Shown: positions 11,650 to 21,921, counted from the stretch's first letter. The stretch is DNA of 64,000 nucleotides from Stenotrophomonas sp. MMGLT7 (GCF_021168555.1 NZ_JAJOZS010000006.1:62001-126000), one strand, 5' to 3'. Notes: a model not told the origin generated them from the sequence alone. Made by a program: numbers and translations.

Positions 11650-12147
11650 TCAGTGCTGGGCGTGCGCCTGGCGGGTATGTGCGGCCTTGCGCGCCGCCGC
11701 CGAACGGCCCGCCGCGCCCTTGGTGCGGGCGGCCTTCGTGGCCGCTGCCGAGCGGTCGGCGGTGCTGCGCTTGCTCGCGGCCTGCTTGGTCTGGCTGGAC
11801 AGCGCCGACTTCGAGGCAGTGGACGTGCTGGCCTTCTTCAAGGTCTTCTTCACCGCCTTGGAGCGAGTCGCCGAGGTCTTCTTGGCGGGCTGCTTGCCGG
11901 CCTCGCTGTCCTGGGCCGCCTTGCGCTTGGTCTCGGGCGATGCCGTCTTGGAGGCGGGAACCTTCACGCCGGCGCGGCGCGCCTTCGACAGGCCGATGGC
12001 GATGGCCTGCCTGGTCGACTTGGCGCCGTGCTTGCCTTCCCGCACGTGCTCGATTTCCTCGTGCACGAACTCGCCGGCCTGGGTGCTGGCGGCCTTGCCT
12101 TGGCGCCGGTCGCGTTGGGCACGTTCGACAGTCTTCTTCTCGGGCAT
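11650..12147 (-). CDS. DUF6496-type protein with histone-H1-like Lys/Ala tail
   Basis: 165 residues. The N-terminal 70 residues carry the DUF6496-like block AGEFVHEEIEHVREGKHGAKS followed by TRQAIAIGLSKARRAGVKVP. The remaining 95 residues are a low-complexity Lys/Ala/Ser/Thr/Arg tail resembling bacterial histone H1-like or AlgP-type tails, so DNA or RNA binding is likely but inferred. The frame continues upstream to 12270, but ATG 12147 with GGAGAA just ahead is chosen. Function unknown. Possible alternative: a nucleoid-associated protein regulated together with the DUF3175 neighbour. Confidence 0.75.
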   Translation of the reverse strand: MPEKKTVERAQRDRRQGKAASTQAGEFVHEEIEHVREGKHGAKSTRQAIAIGLSKARRAGVKVPASKTASPETKRKAAQDSEAGKQPAKKTSATRSKAVKKTLKKASTSTASKSALSSQTKQAASKRSTADRSAAATKAARTKGAAGRSAAARKAAHTRQAHAQH

Positions 12148-12282
12148 GATCTTCTCCGGACGCGGGATGGAAGGCCGGGCCCAGGCCGGTGGACGGACGG
12201 AACCCGACCGTTCCGACCCTAAGGGCGGCAACGTAAATGCGCTGCCAATGCGAGCGGCGGTTTCCTTCACGCCGGTGTCCGC

Positions 12283-15200
12283 GTGGTGAACGGTTCATCG
12301 CCGCGGGGGCGTTCGCCGTCGCTCGGGCGCATTGCCTGGCCTGCCTCCCACCCCCATTTTCTTCGGGTGCCCAGGTCCTCTCCGACGTTGCCCGCCGTGC
12401 TGGAACGCTTCCACCCCGCGGTGGCGGGCTGGTTCGCGCGTGCGTTCGCGGCGCCCACCGCGGCGCAGGCGGCGGCGTGGCCGGCGATCGGCCGCGGCCG
12501 CCACGCGCTGGTGGCCGCGCCGACCGGCTCGGGCAAGACCCTGACCGCCTTCCTCAGCGCGATCGACGCGCTGGTGCGGCGCGGCGTGGCCGAGGGCGGG
12601 CTGCCGGACCGTACCGAGGTGGTCTACGTCTCGCCGCTGAAGGCGCTGTCCAACGACATCCGCCTCAACCTGGAGACGCCGCTGGCCGGCATCCGCGCCG
12701 AGCTGGCGGCGCTGGGCCTGGCCGATGTCGAGATCCGCACCGCCGTGCGCACCGGCGACACGCCGCAGCGCGAACGCGCGCAGGCGCGCCGGCGGCCGCC
12801 GCACATCCTGGTGACCACGCCCGAATCGCTGTACGTGCTGCTGGGCTCCGAATCCGGGCGCGAGTCGCTGCGCCATGTGCGCACGGTGATCGTCGACGAG
12901 ATCCATGCGGTGGCCGGCAACAAGCGCGGCAGCCACCTGGCGCTTTCGCTGGAGCGGCTGCAGCAGCTGGCCGGGCAGCCCGTCACCCGCATCGGGCTGT
13001 CGGCCACGCAGCAGCCGATCGAGGAGGTGGCGCGCTTCCTGGTCGGCGCACCGGCGGTACGCGACGGCATGCCCGATTGCGAGATCGTCGACGTGCCGCT
13101 GCAGGGGCGTCGCGACCTGGCGCTGGTGCTGCCGCCGACGCCGCTGGGCGTGGTGATGTCCAACGACCAGTGGCAGCAGGTGTACGAGCAGGTCGCCGCG
13201 CTGGTGCGCGGGCACCGCACCACGCTGGTGTTCGTCAACACCCGGCGCATGGCCGAGCGTGCGGCGCGGCACCTGGGCGAGCTGCTGGGCAAGGACACGG
13301 TGGCCGCCCACCACGGCAGCCTGGCGCGCGATGCGCGGCTGCTGGCCGAGCAGCGGCTCAAGGCCGGCGAGCTGAAGGTGCTGGTGGCCACCGCGTCGCT
13401 GGAGCTGGGCCTGGACATCGGCGAGGTCGACCTGGTGTGCCAGCTCGGTTCGCCGCGCTCGATCTCGGCGTTCCTGCAGCGTGCCGGCCGTGCCGGCCAC
13501 CATGTCGGCGGCGTGCCCAGGGCGCGGCTGTTCCCGCAGACCCGCGACGAGCTGGTCGAATGCGCGGCGCTGCTCGACTGCGTGCGCCGCGGCGAACTGG
13601 ACGTGCTGCACGTCCCCGAGGCGCCCGTCGACGTGCTGGCGCAGCAGATCGTGGCCGAGGTCGCCTGCCAGGAGTGGGACGAGGACGCGCTGTACGAGCT
13701 GGTGCGCCGCGCCTGGCCCTACGCGCGGCTGCCGCGGGCCGAGTTCGACGCGGTGGTGAAGATGCTGTCCGAGGGCTTCGCCACCCGCCACGGCCAGCGT
13801 GCCGGCTTCCTGCATCGCGATGCGGTGCACCGGCGGCTGCGCGCGCGCCGCGGCGCACGCATGGCCGCGCTCACCTCCGGCGGCACCATCCCCGAGACCG
13901 GCGACTACAGCGTGGTGCTGGAGCCGCAGGCCGAGACGATCGGCACGGTCAACGAGGACTTCGCGGTGGAGAGCCTCACCGGCGACGTGTTCCAGCTCGG
14001 CAACGCCAGCTATCGCATCCTGCGGGTCGAGGCCGGGCGCATGCGCGTGGAGGATGCCAGGGGGCTGCCGCCCAACATTCCGTTCTGGATGGGCGAGGCG
14101 CCGGGGCGCAGCGATGCGCTTTCTGCCGGGCTGTCGCGGCTGCGCGAGGAAGTCGCGGCGCGGGCGCAGGCCGAGAGCCGCGACGGCGCGGATGCCTGGC
14201 TGACCGGCGTGCTCGGGCTGGACCAGGAGTCCTCGCGCCAGCTGCTCGACCACCTGCTGCGCGGCGCCGCCGAACTCGGCGCCATGCCGACCCAGCGGTG
14301 CATCGTGCTGGAGCGGTTCTTCGATGCCAGCGGCGGCATGCAGCTGGTGATCCACAGTCCCTGCGGCAGCCGCCTCAACCGCGCCTGGGGGCTGGCGCTG
14401 CGCAAGCGCTTCTGCCGCACGTTCAACTTCGAGCTGCAGGCGGCGGCGACCGAGGACGCCATCGTGCTGTCGCTGTCCACTAGCCACAGCTTCCCGCTGC
14501 AGGAGGTGGGCCGCTACCTGCATTCGTCCTCGGCCCGCGAGGTGCTGGTGCAGGCGCTGCTGGATGCGCCGCTGTTCGGCGTGCGCTGGCGCTGGAACGT
14601 CACCAATGCGCTGGCGCTGCCGCGCTTCTCCGGCGGCCACAAGGTCGCCCCGCAGCTGCAGCGGATGAGGTCCGAGGACCTGCTGGCCAGCGTGTTCCCC
14701 GAGCAGGTGGCATGCCTGGAGAACATCGTCGGCGAGCGCGAGGTGCCCGACCATCCGCTGGTGGCGCAGACGCTGCGCGACTGCCTGGACGAGGCGATGG
14801 ATACCCAGGGCTGGCTGCGGCTGCTGCGCGGCATCGAGTCCGGCGAGGTGCGGGTGGAGGCGCGCGACCTGGCCGGGCCGTCGGCGCTGGCGGCCGAGGC
14901 GCTGCAGGCGCGGCCCTATGCCTTCCTCGACGACGCCCCGCTGGAGGAGCGCCGCACCCAGGCGGTGCAGGGGCGATATGCCGATCCGCAAAGCGCCGAC
15001 GATCTCGGCCGCCTGGACCCGGACGCCATCGCGGCGGTGCGCGAGCAGGCGTGGCCGCAGGTGCGCGATGCCGACGAGATGCACGAGGCGTTGTCCGGAC
15101 TGGGGCTGGTCGCCGCCGGCGAGGCCGCGCATGCCGCGGACTGGCCGCAATGGCTAGCGCAACTGGCCACGGACCGGCGTGCGGCCTGCCTGGTCGAGGC

Positions 15201-16746
15201 CGGCCAGGACGGCCTGTGGATCGCGTCCGAACGGCTGGAGCAGTTCGCGCCGCTGTACCCGCGGCGCAGCCTGCGGCCGCCGATCCAGGCGCCGGCCGAC
15301 TGCGCGGTGGCGGACTGGCAGCGCGACGAGGCCGTGCGCGAGCTGCTGCGCGCACGCCTGTCCGGCCTGGGGCCGACCACCCAGCAAGCACTGGCCGCAT
15401 CGCTGCAGTTGCCTCTGGACGAGATCGGCGCTGCGCTGCTGGCGCTGCAGCAGCAGGGCTACGTGATGCAGGGCCGCTTCAGCGCCGATGCGGTGCAGGA
15501 CGAATGGTGCGAGCGCCACCTGCTGGCGCGCATCCACCGCTACACCCTGGGCCGGCTGCGGCGCGAGATCGAGCCGGTCAGCGCGCGCGACTATGCGCGC
15601 TTCCTGTTCGCCTGGCAGCGGCTGGACGAGGACAGCCGCTGCAGCGGCGCCGAGGCGCTGGGCAGCGTGCTGGGCCAGCTGGAGGGCTACGAGGCACCTG
15701 CCATCGCCTGGGAATCGGAACTGCTGGCCGCACGCGTGCGCGACTACCTGCCGACCTGGCTGGACGAGGAATGCACCGCGGGGCGTACGCTGTGGACACG
15801 CCTGCGGCCGGCGGCCGGCAGTGGCGGTGCCCAGGGCTCGCTGCGCTCCACGCCGATCCTGCTGCTGCCGCGGCGCAGCGCCGGCGCGTGGACGCGCCTG
15901 GCGGCGAGGGACGATGCCGGCAGCGGGGACGCGCAACCGGGGTCGCGCGCGCGCAAGGTGCTCGACTACCTGGCCGCCAACGGCGCCTGTTTCTTCGACG
16001 AGATCGCCGACGGCACCCGGCTGCTGGCGACCGAACTGGAGGACGCGCTGGCCGAACTGGTCGGCCGCGGCCGCATCCATTGCGACAGCTACAGCGGCCT
16101 GCGGGCGCTGCTGGTGCCGGCCTCGAAGCGGCCGACGGCGCAGTCGCGGCGGCGTGGGCGGCTGCCGCTGTACGGCATCCGCGACGCCGGCCGCTGGGCA
16201 TTGCTGCGCGAGCCGCCGCTGGTGGCTCCGGAGCAGGCCGCAGCCCAGCGCCGCGAGGCGGTGGAGCACGTCGCCCGGGTGCTGCTGCGTCGCTATGGCG
16301 TGGTCGGCTGGCGCATCCTCGAGCGCGAGGCGGCGTGGCTGCCGCCATGGCGCGAACTGTCGCGCATCTACCACCGCCTGGAGGCACGCGGCGAGATCCG
16401 CGGCGGGCGCTTCGTCGAAGGGCTGTCCGGCGAACAGTTCGCCCTCCCGGAAGCCATCGGCCTGCTGCGCGAGACCCGCCGCAGGCCGCACGACGGCCGT
16501 CTGCTCGGCGTGGCCGCCACCGACCCGGCCAACCTGCTCGGCACCGTGCTGGCCGGCGAGCGCATCGCGCGGGTGCCGGGCAACCGCGTGCTGTACCGCG
16601 ACGGCCTGCCGATCGCCTGCCGCGTGGCCGAGCGCTTCCAGCCGCTGGTGGAACTCGATGCCGGCGAGCAGGAGCGGGCGCGGCAGGCGCTGTCGGATGT
16701 CGCCGCGCACGCATTCCCCACGGCCTCGGCCAGGTCCCGCCGGTAG
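12283..16746 (+). CDS. lhr: Lhr-family ATP-dependent helicase (full length, Lhr-Core plus CTD)
   Basis: Up to 1487 residues, comparable with E. coli Lhr (1538). Lhr is a 3'-5' superfamily 2 helicase that translocates on single-stranded DNA and unwinds RNA:DNA hybrids. Visible motifs: Q-like [13 protein letters not shown], Walker [13 protein letters not shown], Ia [23 protein letters not shown] (DEIH), [38 protein letters not shown]. These are followed by the winged helix and beta-barrel of the Lhr core, and a long C-terminal extension with winged-helix repeats. The start is uncertain: GTG 12283 is the outer limit, while TTG 12388 or GTG 12397 would begin right at the conserved [12 protein letters not shown]. 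The stop TAG is part of a GTAG repeat head. Confidence 0.93.
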   Translation: MVNGSSPRGRSPSLGRIAWPASHPHFLRVPRSSPTLPAVLERFHPAVAGWFARAFAAPTAAQAAAWPAIGRGRHALVAAPTGSGKTLTAFLSAIDALVRRGVAEGGLPDRTEVVYVSPLKALSNDIRLNLETPLAGIRAELAALGLADVEIRTAVRTGDTPQRERAQARRRPPHILVTTPESLYVLLGSESGRESLRHVRTVIVDEIHAVAGNKRGSHLALSLERLQQLAGQPVTRIGLSATQQPIEEVARFLVGAPAVRDGMPDCEIVDVPLQGRRDLALVLPPTPLGVVMSNDQWQQVYEQVAALVRGHRTTLVFVNTRRMAERAARHLGELLGKDTVAAHHGSLARDARLLAEQRLKAGELKVLVATASLELGLDIGEVDLVCQLGSPRSISAFLQRAGRAGHHVGGVPRARLFPQTRDELVECAALLDCVRRGELDVLHVPEAPVDVLAQQIVAEVACQEWDEDALYELVRRAWPYARLPRAEFDAVVKMLSEGFATRHGQRAGFLHRDAVHRRLRARRGARMAALTSGGTIPETGDYSVVLEPQAETIGTVNEDFAVESLTGDVFQLGNASYRILRVEAGRMRVEDARGLPPNIPFWMGEAPGRSDALSAGLSRLREEVAARAQAESRDGADAWLTGVLGLDQESSRQLLDHLLRGAAELGAMPTQRCIVLERFFDASGGMQLVIHSPCGSRLNRAWGLALRKRFCRTFNFELQAAATEDAIVLSLSTSHSFPLQEVGRYLHSSSAREVLVQALLDAPLFGVRWRWNVTNALALPRFSGGHKVAPQLQRMRSEDLLASVFPEQVACLENIVGEREVPDHPLVAQTLRDCLDEAMDTQGWLRLLRGIESGEVRVEARDLAGPSALAAEALQARPYAFLDDAPLEERRTQAVQGRYADPQSADDLGRLDPDAIAAVREQAWPQVRDADEMHEALSGLGLVAAGEAAHAADWPQWLAQLATDRRAACLVEAGQDGLWIASERLEQFAPLYPRRSLRPPIQAPADCAVADWQRDEAVRELLRARLSGLGPTTQQALAASLQLPLDEIGAALLALQQQGYVMQGRFSADAVQDEWCERHLLARIHRYTLGRLRREIEPVSARDYARFLFAWQRLDEDSRCSGAEALGSVLGQLEGYEAPAIAWESELLAARVRDYLPTWLDEECTAGRTLWTRLRPAAGSGGAQGSLRSTPILLLPRRSAGAWTRLAARDDAGSGDAQPGSRARKVLDYLAANGACFFDEIADGTRLLATELEDALAELVGRGRIHCDSYSGLRALLVPASKRPTAQSRRRGRLPLYGIRDAGRWALLREPPLVAPEQAAAQRREAVEHVARVLLRRYGVVGWRILEREAAWLPPWRELSRIYHRLEARGEIRGGRFVEGLSGEQFALPEAIGLLRETRRRPHDGRLLGVAATDPANLLGTVLAGERIARVPGNRVLYRDGLPIACRVAERFQPLVELDAGEQERARQALSDVAAHAFPTASARSRR

Positions 16747-16771
16747 CCCGGGCGAGCGCAGCCGCCCGGGC
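16743..16771 (+). repeat. GTAGCCCGGGC-type REP overlapping the lhr stop codon
   Basis: GTAGCCCGGGCGAGCGCAGC plus CGCCCGGGC forms an imperfect stem-loop with the GTAG head typical of REP elements. The TAG of the head (16744-16746) is the lhr stop. A variant copy in the opposite orientation follows at 16782-16808, so the two form a REP doublet between lhr and the tRNA-Ala terminator. Confidence 0.65.
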
Positions 16772-16781
16772 CAGCCAGCCC

Positions 16782-16808
16782 CGGATGCGCCGCGCTCGCC
16801 CGGGCTGC
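16782..16808 (-). repeat. Inverted partner REP (GCAGCCCGGGC variant)
   Basis: Minus-strand GCAGCCCGGGCGAGCGCGGC pairs with the copy at 16743-16771, giving a possible large hairpin of the two REPs. The head is GCAG instead of GTAG, so this copy is diverged. Confidence 0.5.
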
Positions 16809-16921
16809 GTGATTGCGTGATCGGCTGGCGAATGCCGCGGCGATGCCCGTCCGTCTCCGGCTCGACTGGATGAGCCCTGGCCCCCCATCGCGGCATCTTG
16901 CCCCCGGTACTCCGAGGCAAC

Positions 16922-16952
16922 AAAAAAGCCCGGAAACCTGAGGTTTCCGGGC
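16922..16952 (-). terminator. Terminator of tRNA-Ala
   Basis: Read on the minus strand: a perfect 11-bp stem (16942-16952 with 16928-16938), a 3-base loop and six Ts (16922-16927). It lies 9 bp downstream of the tRNA 3' end. Confidence 0.92.
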
Positions 16953-16961
16953 CTTGGTATT

Positions 16962-17037
<76 letters not shown>

Positions 17038-17122
17038 ACGGGTACTGCATGGATCTCGCACGGGCGGTGCTGGACCGCAGGGCGATCGCGGGGAAGGCAG
17101 TGCCGTCCGCCGCGAGCCGCGC

Positions 17123-17152
17123 ATTCTACGCGCATGCGGGCGCCGGTGCCAA
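17123..17152 (-). promoter_or_regulatory. Sigma-70-type promoter of tRNA-Ala
   Basis: Minus strand: -35 TTGGCA (17147-17152), 18-bp spacer, -10 TAGAAT (17123-17128). Initiation near 17116 would leave a leader of about 80 nt to be trimmed from the tRNA. Confidence 0.6.
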
Positions 17153-17173
17153 GAGGCCGGCGCCGCCGCCGGC

Positions 17174-17572
17174 TCAGCCCGGGAACGCCGGGAACTTCTG
17201 GTCCGGATGCTTGGACTTCCACTCCTTGTAGGCAGCGGTGCCTTCCCAGGCGGCGAAGGCCTTGGGGGTGCGGCCGCGCCCGGTCCAGGTCTCGCCGGAG
17301 TGCGGCAGCCAGTACTTGGGAGCGACCTCGCGGCGGGCGTCGCCGGTGGCCGCGGCCTTCCTGGGCTTGCCCTCGCCGATGACGGCGGCGATCTCGGCCT
17401 TCTGCTTGGCGCTGAAGTGCTGGCCGAAGTCGTGCAGCAGCTTCATGACCTGCGTGAAGGCATCGGTGGCTTGATGCTGGCGCAGCTCGGCCTCCTGTTC
17501 TTCGAGCTTGCGCAGTTCGGCGGCCAGCTTCGACTTGGCTTCGGCGATGGCATCCAGGTTCAATGCATTCAT
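17174..17572 (-). CDS. H-NS family nucleoid-associated protein
   Basis: 132 residues. It has an N-terminal coiled coil for oligomerisation (about 5-60, ISEAKSKL-like AIAEAKSKLAAELRKLEEQE) and a C-terminal AT-hook-like DNA-binding domain with TWTGRGRTPKAFAAWEG, close to the H-NS consensus TWTGxGRxPK. Such proteins silence AT-rich or foreign DNA and act on virulence genes in xanthomonads (XrvA/XvH type). ATG 17572 with AAGGAAA upstream fixes the start. It is monocistronic; no similar transferred DNA is visible nearby. Confidence 0.9.
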   Translation of the reverse strand: MNALNLDAIAEAKSKLAAELRKLEEQEAELRQHQATDAFTQVMKLLHDFGQHFSAKQKAEIAAVIGEGKPRKAAATGDARREVAPKYWLPHSGETWTGRGRTPKAFAAWEGTAAYKEWKSKHPDQKFPAFPG

Positions 17573-17804
17573 GTCGTTGGTGTTTCCTTGGGATGGGAAG
17601 TCGGGTTCTTGCGATGGCGAATACTTGCAGGCGGAGGTGTCTGCCGCGATGCCGCTCGAACCGTGGGAATTTACAGGAAATCGGGGTTCGGCCGCCTCTT
17701 CGGGGGCGGTAGAACCGCCCATCATCGCCGCATGCGCGCGGATTTGGCGGCCTGTTGGCAGGGCATTCATGAGCCGTTGGGGCAGCCGCTCGCCGAGCGC
17801 GGGT

Positions 17805-18896
17805 TCAGCCGGCGGCGACCGGCGCCAGCAGCGGCTGCAGCTTCGGTTCCAGCAGTTCGCGTCGCCACTGCCCCAGCGCCGGCGGCCAGCGGCCGCTTTC
17901 GAGCATCGCCTCCAGGTGCCGGCGCGAGGCGAGCAGGCCGTCGGGAAGCTCCAGGTCGTGGCTGCACTGCGACACGGTCTGCTGCAGGCGCTTGAGCGCG
18001 GCCTTGTTCTCGTCGCTGGCGGGCAGCGCCAGCGGCGCGTCGGCCTCGTCGGCGAGCGGGGTCTGCAGCGCCTTCCACACGGCGTCGGCGAGCTTGCGCG
18101 GGGCCTTGGGGAAGCGGTCGAACAGGCGCAGCAGGGCGTCGGGGTCGGCCGGCGGCGTGCGCGCCAGCTGCGCGGCCAGTTCGTTGTCGAGGATCCAGCT
18201 GCGCGGCCTGTCGCTGTGGCGCGCCTGCTGGTCGCGCCAGCGCAGCAGCCGCAGCAGCCGGCGCTGCGCGTCCGGTTCCATGTACTGGCCGGCACGCATG
18301 CCCAGGTGCGGCCAGCGTTCGCCCTCGTCGTTGTCCACGCCGGCGACCAGGCGCTCGCAGTCTTCCTGCAGCCATTCCAGGCGGCCGAGCGCAGCCAGGC
18401 GCCGGCTCAGCTCGTCGTGCAGCTCGAACAGGTGGACCACGTCGTCGGCGGCGTACTTCAGCTGGGCCGGCGACAGCGGACGGCGCATCCAGTCCGAGCG
18501 GGTCTCGCCCTTTTCCAAGTGCACGCCGGTGATCTCCATCACCAGCTTCTGGTAGCTCATGCCGCCGGCGATGCCGGCCAGCGCGGCGGCGATCTGGGTG
18601 TCGAACAGCGGACGCGGCAGCGCGCCGCAGGTGCACTTGAACGCCACCAGGTCTTCGCTGGCGCTGTGCATCACCTTGACGATGCCCTCGTCGGTCAGCC
18701 ACGGCCGCAGCGCGTCGGCCATGCCGGGGATCAGCGGGTCGATCAGCAGGATTTCGTCGCCGACCGCCATCTGCACCAGCGCCAGTTGCGGCCAGTAGGT
18801 GCGTTCGCGGATGAATTCGGTATCCAGGCCGATGCGGGCGGGGCGCTGCTGCAGGCGCTGTTCGAGTTCGGCGGGTTGGGTGATCCAGTAAGGCAC
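17805..18896 (-). CDS. rnd: Ribonuclease D
   Basis: 363 residues. RNase D is a 3'-5' exoribonuclease that trims tRNA and small RNA precursors. The DEDD exonuclease core begins with LDTEFIRERTYWPQLALVQM (catalytic D25 and E27), with later acidic motifs around SASEDLVAFK and the YAADDVVHLF segment (DEDDy type). An HRDC-like domain follows at about 205-285 and a C-terminal helical region completes the family length. It diverges from the SUMF1-like gene with 98 bp between starts. Confidence 0.93.
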   Translation of the reverse strand: MPYWITQPAELEQRLQQRPARIGLDTEFIRERTYWPQLALVQMAVGDEILLIDPLIPGMADALRPWLTDEGIVKVMHSASEDLVAFKCTCGALPRPLFDTQIAAALAGIAGGMSYQKLVMEITGVHLEKGETRSDWMRRPLSPAQLKYAADDVVHLFELHDELSRRLAALGRLEWLQEDCERLVAGVDNDEGERWPHLGMRAGQYMEPDAQRRLLRLLRWRDQQARHSDRPRSWILDNELAAQLARTPPADPDALLRLFDRFPKAPRKLADAVWKALQTPLADEADAPLALPASDENKAALKRLQQTVSQCSHDLELPDGLLASRRHLEAMLESGRWPPALGQWRRELLEPKLQPLLAPVAAG

Positions 18897-18994
18897 TTGG
18901 TTTCCGGTTGCGGCAGGTTTGCGTGGGCAGGCGAGAATAGCCTAACGTCGGCCCGGCCCGGCGCCCGTGAGTGCCGGCCGAGGAGGAAAGATTC

Positions 18995-20872
18995 TTGCGC
19001 GCGACTGGCCACCGGACCCTGGAGGCGTGGGCGGCAGCCCTGCTGGCGCTGCTGCTGTGCGCCTGCTCGCGGCCGCCCGCGGCCGGCGGCGATGACGCCG
19101 GCGAGGGGGCGTCGGCCGTGCCGCGCCGCGGTTCGCCGGTTCTGCCCAGCGTCACCATCGGCGGCCAGGACGCGGCCGAGACGGTGCAGAGCTGGCAGCC
19201 GCCACAGGTCGAACTGGACCAGGCGGAGGTGCCGCAGGCGCGCCGGCGCGCGGCGCAGGCGCTGGCCGGCGATCGCCTGTTCGAGGACGCCGACGCGGCC
19301 ATACCGCTGTACCTGGGGATCCGGCGGCTGCATCCGGACGACGCCGGCGCGCGCCGCGGGTTGCAGCAGGCGCGCAGGAGGCTGGTCGAGCGCGGCGATG
19401 CGCTGCTGCGGCGGGAAATCACCGGCGAGGTGCTGCAGCAGGCGGCCATGCTGGCGCTGGTGGCGGTGTCGCTGGCGCCGGACGACGAGGCCGTGCGCGC
19501 CCTGCAGCAGCGGGTGGAAACCGCGCAGCGCGTGCTGGCGTTCAATCGCGCCGGCGAGGAGGACCTGCGCGAGGGACGGCTGGGCGAGGACGGCGACGGC
19601 GCATTGCCGAACTTCCGCGATGCGCTGGCGCTGCTGCCGCAGGACGCGCGGGCGCGGCAGGGACTGGCGGCGGCGGAGAGCGCCCTGATCGCACGCGCCG
19701 AGGCCGCTGCCCACGCCGCGGATTTCGATACGGCCCGGCGCCGGCTGGCCGAAGCGGCCGGGGTGCGCGAGGACGCGCCGGCGGTTGCCGAGGCACGCGT
19801 GCGCGTCGAGGCGATCCGCCGCGCGCAGATCGCCGCCCTGCGCGACGGCGGCCTGCGCGACCTGACCACGCCGGCAGGGCTGCGCGCCGCGCGCGAGAAG
19901 CTGGCCGAGGTGCTGCGCATCGCCGATCCGGGCGACCCGGTGGCCGCGCAGCTGCGCGAGCGCGTGGAGCTGGCGACCCACTACGGCAGCTTCCGCCCCG
20001 GCCAGGTGTTCACCGACGGCATGCGCGATGGCGGCCGCGGCCCGCAGATGATCGTGGTGCCGCACGGCGCGTTCACCATGGGCGCGGCCGACGACGAATC
20101 CGGTGCCAAGGATGCCGAGCGTCCGGCGCACTATGTCCGCTTCGAGCGCGGCTTCGCGCTGTCGATTACCGAGGTGACGGTGGAGCAGTTCCGCCGCTTC
20201 GTCGAGGCCGCCGGTGCGCGCCCGCGCGCGACCCGGCGCGGCCACTCCACGGTCTACGACGAGCGCAGCGGCAACTTCATCCGCCGCAGCGGCGTGGACT
20301 GGCAATCCGGCTACAACGGCGCCAGGGCCGCGCCCGACGATCCGGTGATGCACGTCAGCGTGCGCGACGCCGAGGCGTACGCGGCCTGGCTGTCCGAGCA
20401 GACCGGGCGCCACTACCACCTGCCCAGCGAGGCCGAGTTCGAGTACGCGCTGCGCGCCAGCAGCGACGGGCGTTACCCCTGGGGCGACGCCGCGGTGCCG
20501 CCGCCGCGGTCGGGCAACTACACCGGCAGCGAGGACGCCTCGCCCAGCGGCCGCCGCTGGAGCAATGCCTTCGCCGGCTACGGCGACGGCTACTGGGGGC
20601 CGGCACCGGCGGGCAGCTTCCGGCCCAACGCCTGGGGGCTGCACGACATCGGCGGCAACCTGAGCGAGTGGGTGGCCGACTGCTGGCACGCCAGCTATCG
20701 CCGCGCCCCTGCCGATGGCGCGGCCTGGTACAACCCGGGGTGCCGGCAGCGGGTGGTGCGCGGCGGCAGCTGGGCCAACTCGCCCGAGCAGACCCGCGCG
20801 GCCTGGCGGCTGTCGCAGGACTCGGACATGACCAGCGCACGCATCGGTTTCCGCCTGGCGCGCGGCATCTGA
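18995..20872 (+). CDS. SUMF1/FGE-fold lipoprotein with helical repeat region
   Basis: About 625 residues. TTG 18995 is chosen because AGGAGGAAA lies 7 bp ahead; the frame is open from GTG 18971. The N-terminus has a lipobox-like LLLCAC, so a lipoprotein is predicted. Residues about 80-345 are Ala/Arg/Leu-rich helical repeats; about 350-620 is a formylglycine-generating-enzyme (SUMF1/DUF323) domain with GAADDESGAKDAERPAHYV, LPSEAEFEYALRA, NLSEWVADCWH and VVRGGSWANSPEQTR ending in IGFRLARG. The two active-site cysteines of genuine FGE, expected just after RGGSW, are absent, so sulfatase activation is unlikely. An envelope scaffold or binding role is possible; function not known. Confidence 0.85.
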   Translation: MRATGHRTLEAWAAALLALLLCACSRPPAAGGDDAGEGASAVPRRGSPVLPSVTIGGQDAAETVQSWQPPQVELDQAEVPQARRRAAQALAGDRLFEDADAAIPLYLGIRRLHPDDAGARRGLQQARRRLVERGDALLRREITGEVLQQAAMLALVAVSLAPDDEAVRALQQRVETAQRVLAFNRAGEEDLREGRLGEDGDGALPNFRDALALLPQDARARQGLAAAESALIARAEAAAHAADFDTARRRLAEAAGVREDAPAVAEARVRVEAIRRAQIAALRDGGLRDLTTPAGLRAAREKLAEVLRIADPGDPVAAQLRERVELATHYGSFRPGQVFTDGMRDGGRGPQMIVVPHGAFTMGAADDESGAKDAERPAHYVRFERGFALSITEVTVEQFRRFVEAAGARPRATRRGHSTVYDERSGNFIRRSGVDWQSGYNGARAAPDDPVMHVSVRDAEAYAAWLSEQTGRHYHLPSEAEFEYALRASSDGRYPWGDAAVPPPRSGNYTGSEDASPSGRRWSNAFAGYGDGYWGPAPAGSFRPNAWGLHDIGGNLSEWVADCWHASYRRAPADGAAWYNPGCRQRVVRGGSWANSPEQTRAAWRLSQDSDMTSARIGFRLARGI

Positions 20873-20966
20873 ACGCGCGCTCCTGCGGCGCGCCGCGCCG
20901 GGATGGCAGAATGCGCCCATCCATCGGCGATGGACTCCCTCACGGCAGGCGCAAGGAGCCGCATTC

Positions 20967-21872
20967 ATGAGCAACGATCCAGCGGGCGGTTCGCGCGGGC
21001 GCGGCGGCACGCGCCGGCCCGGGTTGTCCGGCAACGTCCGCTGGGTGGTGCTGCTGGGCTTCGCCGTCTATGCGGCGTTCTACTGGTTCTCCAACCGCAG
21101 CGAGGATCCGTACACCGGGCAGAAGGTGCTGATCGACAGTTCGCTGGACGTGGAGCAGGAGAAGGCGCTGGGCCTGCAGGCCTACCAGGAGATCCTGGCG
21201 CAGGAACGCCCGGTCGATCCGAACTCGCAGGCCGCGCAGCAGGTGCGCGCGATCGCCCAGCGCCTGATCGCCAAGACCGAGGTGGTGGAGGACGCGCTGG
21301 CCGCCGAGCACGGCACCCAGCCCCGGCACTACGCGCGCGATTTCGACTGGGACGTCAATGTCATCCAGTCCGACCAGGCCAATGCCTTCTGCCTGCCCGG
21401 CGGCAAGATGGCGGTCTATACCGGCCTGTTCCCGGTGGCGCAGAACGCCGATGCCATGGCGGTGGTGATGGGCCACGAGATCGCCCATGCGCTGCTGCGC
21501 CACGGCGCCCAGCGCATGGCGCAGCAGAAGCTGACCCAGATCGGGCAGATCGCCGGCGCCGCCAGCGGCATGGACGTGCAGCAACAGCAGATGATGATGG
21601 CGGCGATGGGCTACGGCTACCTGCTGCCGTACGCGCGCAGCCACGAGACCCAGGCCGACGAGGTCGGGCTGATGCTGGCCGCCGCGGCCTGCTTCGATCC
21701 GCAGCAGGCGATCCCACTGTGGCAGCGCATGGAAGCGGCCAGCGGCGGGCGCACCACGTCCGAGTTCGCCTCCACCCATCCCGACCCGGGCACGCGCATC
21801 CAGAACCTGCAGGCGCTGATGCCCAAGGCGATGGAGTACCGCGCCCGTTACTGCGAGCAGGCGCGTCCATGA
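20967..21872 (+). CDS. M48 family metallopeptidase, membrane-anchored
   Basis: 301 residues. There is a cytoplasmic Gly/Arg-rich start, one transmembrane segment (about 25-41, VRWVVLLGFAVYAAFYWF) and an M48 zinc-protease domain with HEIAH at 170-174 and the third-ligand region ETQADEVGL near residue 230. This places the catalytic domain in the periplasm, like Oma1/LoiP/YcaL-type quality-control proteases rather than HtpX, which is encoded separately at 39.4 kb. It follows the SUMF1-like lipoprotein by 94 bp. Confidence 0.9.
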   Translation: MSNDPAGGSRGRGGTRRPGLSGNVRWVVLLGFAVYAAFYWFSNRSEDPYTGQKVLIDSSLDVEQEKALGLQAYQEILAQERPVDPNSQAAQQVRAIAQRLIAKTEVVEDALAAEHGTQPRHYARDFDWDVNVIQSDQANAFCLPGGKMAVYTGLFPVAQNADAMAVVMGHEIAHALLRHGAQRMAQQKLTQIGQIAGAASGMDVQQQQMMMAAMGYGYLLPYARSHETQADEVGLMLAAAACFDPQQAIPLWQRMEAASGGRTTSEFASTHPDPGTRIQNLQALMPKAMEYRARYCEQARP

Positions 21873-21921
21873 TGCCGCTGCGTGCGCGAGCCTCGTGCCG
21901 GTGAGGCTTGGAGGGGTGGAG

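Noticed and set aside
20967-21872. M48 peptidase as a second HtpX
   Set aside because: It has one N-terminal membrane segment and lacks the HtpX helix pattern; a true HtpX is encoded at 39449-40333.
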